From the NCBI GenBank assembly GCA_011176655.1, contig DUEB01000047.1, positions 1 through 7,370 on the forward strand: a stretch of 7,370 nucleotides of DNA, in the 5' to 3' direction. The DNA comes from Dehalococcoidia bacterium. Its GTDB lineage: Bacteria > Chloroflexota > Dehalococcoidia > Dehalococcoidales > UBA5760. The position numbers and the translations under genes were made by a program. This document shows positions 6,800 through 7,370 of the stretch, in pieces; the first letter of the stretch is position 1, and each line of letters starts with the position of its first letter. The notes beneath the pieces are model-generated. The model saw nothing but the letters and a program-made list of their open reading frames with translations, did not search any database and had not been told where the DNA came from.

Positions 6800-6801
6800 G
6801 G

Positions 6802-7370
6802 CTAAGATTTGCTGCCGGTAATAATGTCCACGAAGTATTTATGAAAACGCAGGTCGTCGGTTAGCTCGGGGTGAAAGGCGGAGGCGAGCAGCCTTTCCTG
6901 CCGGGCAGCGACGATGGTGCCATTATCTAATCGGGTGAGCACCTCCGTGCTGCCGTTTGCCTGCTCAATTATCGGAGCGCGGATAAATACGCCGGGAAAG
7001 GGCTTTTCCCCCAGGGCTGGTATGATGAGTTCGGCTTCAAAGCTCTCTCTCTGTCGGCCAAAGGCGTTTCGCTTAACCGTTATGTCCATGAGCCCCAGGG
7101 GTCTTACTTTGGGGTCCGAAGGCTCCCTGGCCAGAAGTATCATACCGGCACAGGTTCCCATGATAGCCAGGCCCCTCTCAGCCAGGTTTCTTATCTTGCT
7201 GGCTAGGTCATATTCCAGCATCAGTCGGCTGATGGAGGTGCTCTCCCCGCCGGGAATGATTAGCCCGTCCACACCCACCAGTTCTGCGGGCAGGCGGACG
7301 GGCAGGGCTTCTACTTTTAGCTTATGCAGCGCAGCGATATGCTCAACAAAGGCTCCTTGCACGGCAAGGA
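6802..7370 (-). CDS. pdxT: Pyridoxal 5'-phosphate synthase glutaminase subunit (5' end beyond window)
   Basis: Class-I glutamine amidotransferase that releases ammonia from glutamine and passes it to PdxS for making PLP. About 188 residues are visible. Numbering from the codon at 7360-7362, the family marks are PGGEST (37-42), the nucleophile C71 in GTCAGM (69-74), ITVKRNAFGRQRESFEA (94-110), FIRAP (126-130) and the catalytic pair H164 and E166 in FHPEL. The reading frame stays open to the right edge, where it encodes Leu-Ala before Val-Gln-Gly-Ala. That matches the family opening (typically MKIGVLALQG), so only about four or five N-terminal residues are missing and the GTG at 7362 is not the start. 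The partner pdxS often lies directly upstream and would then be just outside the window. The TAG stop is followed 14 bases later by the R3H-ATPase. Confidence 0.95.
   Translation of the reverse strand, partial: LAVQGAFVEHIAALHKLKVEALPVRLPAELVGVDGLIIPGGESTSISRLMLEYDLASKIRNLAERGLAIMGTCAGMILLAREPSDPKVRPLGLMDITVKRNAFGRQRESFEAELIIPALGEKPFPGVFIRAPIIEQANGSTEVLTRLDNGTIVAARQERLLASAFHPELTDDLRFHKYFVDIITGSKS

Noticed and set aside
7360..7362. GTG as the start of pdxT.
   Set aside because: The frame continues upstream to the edge with Leu-Ala, matching the conserved first strand of PdxT, so this codon is an internal valine.

Overview
The window reads as a stretch of ordinary bacterial chromosome with about 57-60% G+C (estimated by eye). 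All nine recognisable genes lie on the minus strand and follow one another with almost no spare DNA. Reading in the direction of transcription (right to left), the order is pdxT (5' end cut by the right edge), a SpoIIIAA/Ycf45-like AAA ATPase with a C-terminal R3H domain, tmk, mnmA, rnhB, yraN, a ThiD2-ThiE fusion, a bacterial translin-family protein, and hppA (3' part cut by the left edge). The content suggests a Chloroflexota bacterium, probably of the Dehalococcoidia type. That is an inference from the combination of a prokaryotic translin, a ThiD2-ThiE fusion, a membrane pyrophosphatase and an R3H-ATPase; no taxonomic marker is present to settle it.

Right part (about 2573-7370): six genes read as one tightly packed transcription unit. 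pdxT makes the glutaminase subunit of the PLP synthase. Fourteen bases later the R3H-ATPase begins at a TTG codon behind a good Shine-Dalgarno sequence. tmk, mnmA, rnhB and yraN follow. tmk begins 9 bases after the ATPase ends, and the three later junctions are 4-base stop/start overlaps (GTGA, GTGA, ATGA), so translation is probably coupled. The theme from the ATPase to yraN is nucleic acid metabolism: dTTP supply, tRNA wobble-uridine thiolation, removal of RNA from DNA, and a nuclease-fold protein of unknown role.

Middle (2491-2572): an 82-base gap holds a credible promoter with an extended -10 element. It probably starts a second unit, thiD2E plus the translin-family gene, which overlap by 20 bases. 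The predicted leader is only about 17 bases, so there is no room for a TPP riboswitch downstream of that start. The thiD2E product would phosphorylate HMP-P and join HMP-PP to thiazole phosphate to make thiamine phosphate.

Left part (1-785): a 112-base gap with a weaker promoter candidate precedes hppA, whose first 224 codons are visible. This ion-pumping pyrophosphatase has the family's substrate-binding signatures. I found no tRNA, rRNA, CRISPR array, insertion sequence or long repeat, and no convincing rho-independent terminator. Nothing here is clearly an undescribed system. The most interesting items are the R3H-ATPase in its nucleic-acid neighbourhood and the translin-family protein that keeps TRAX-like acidic positions.
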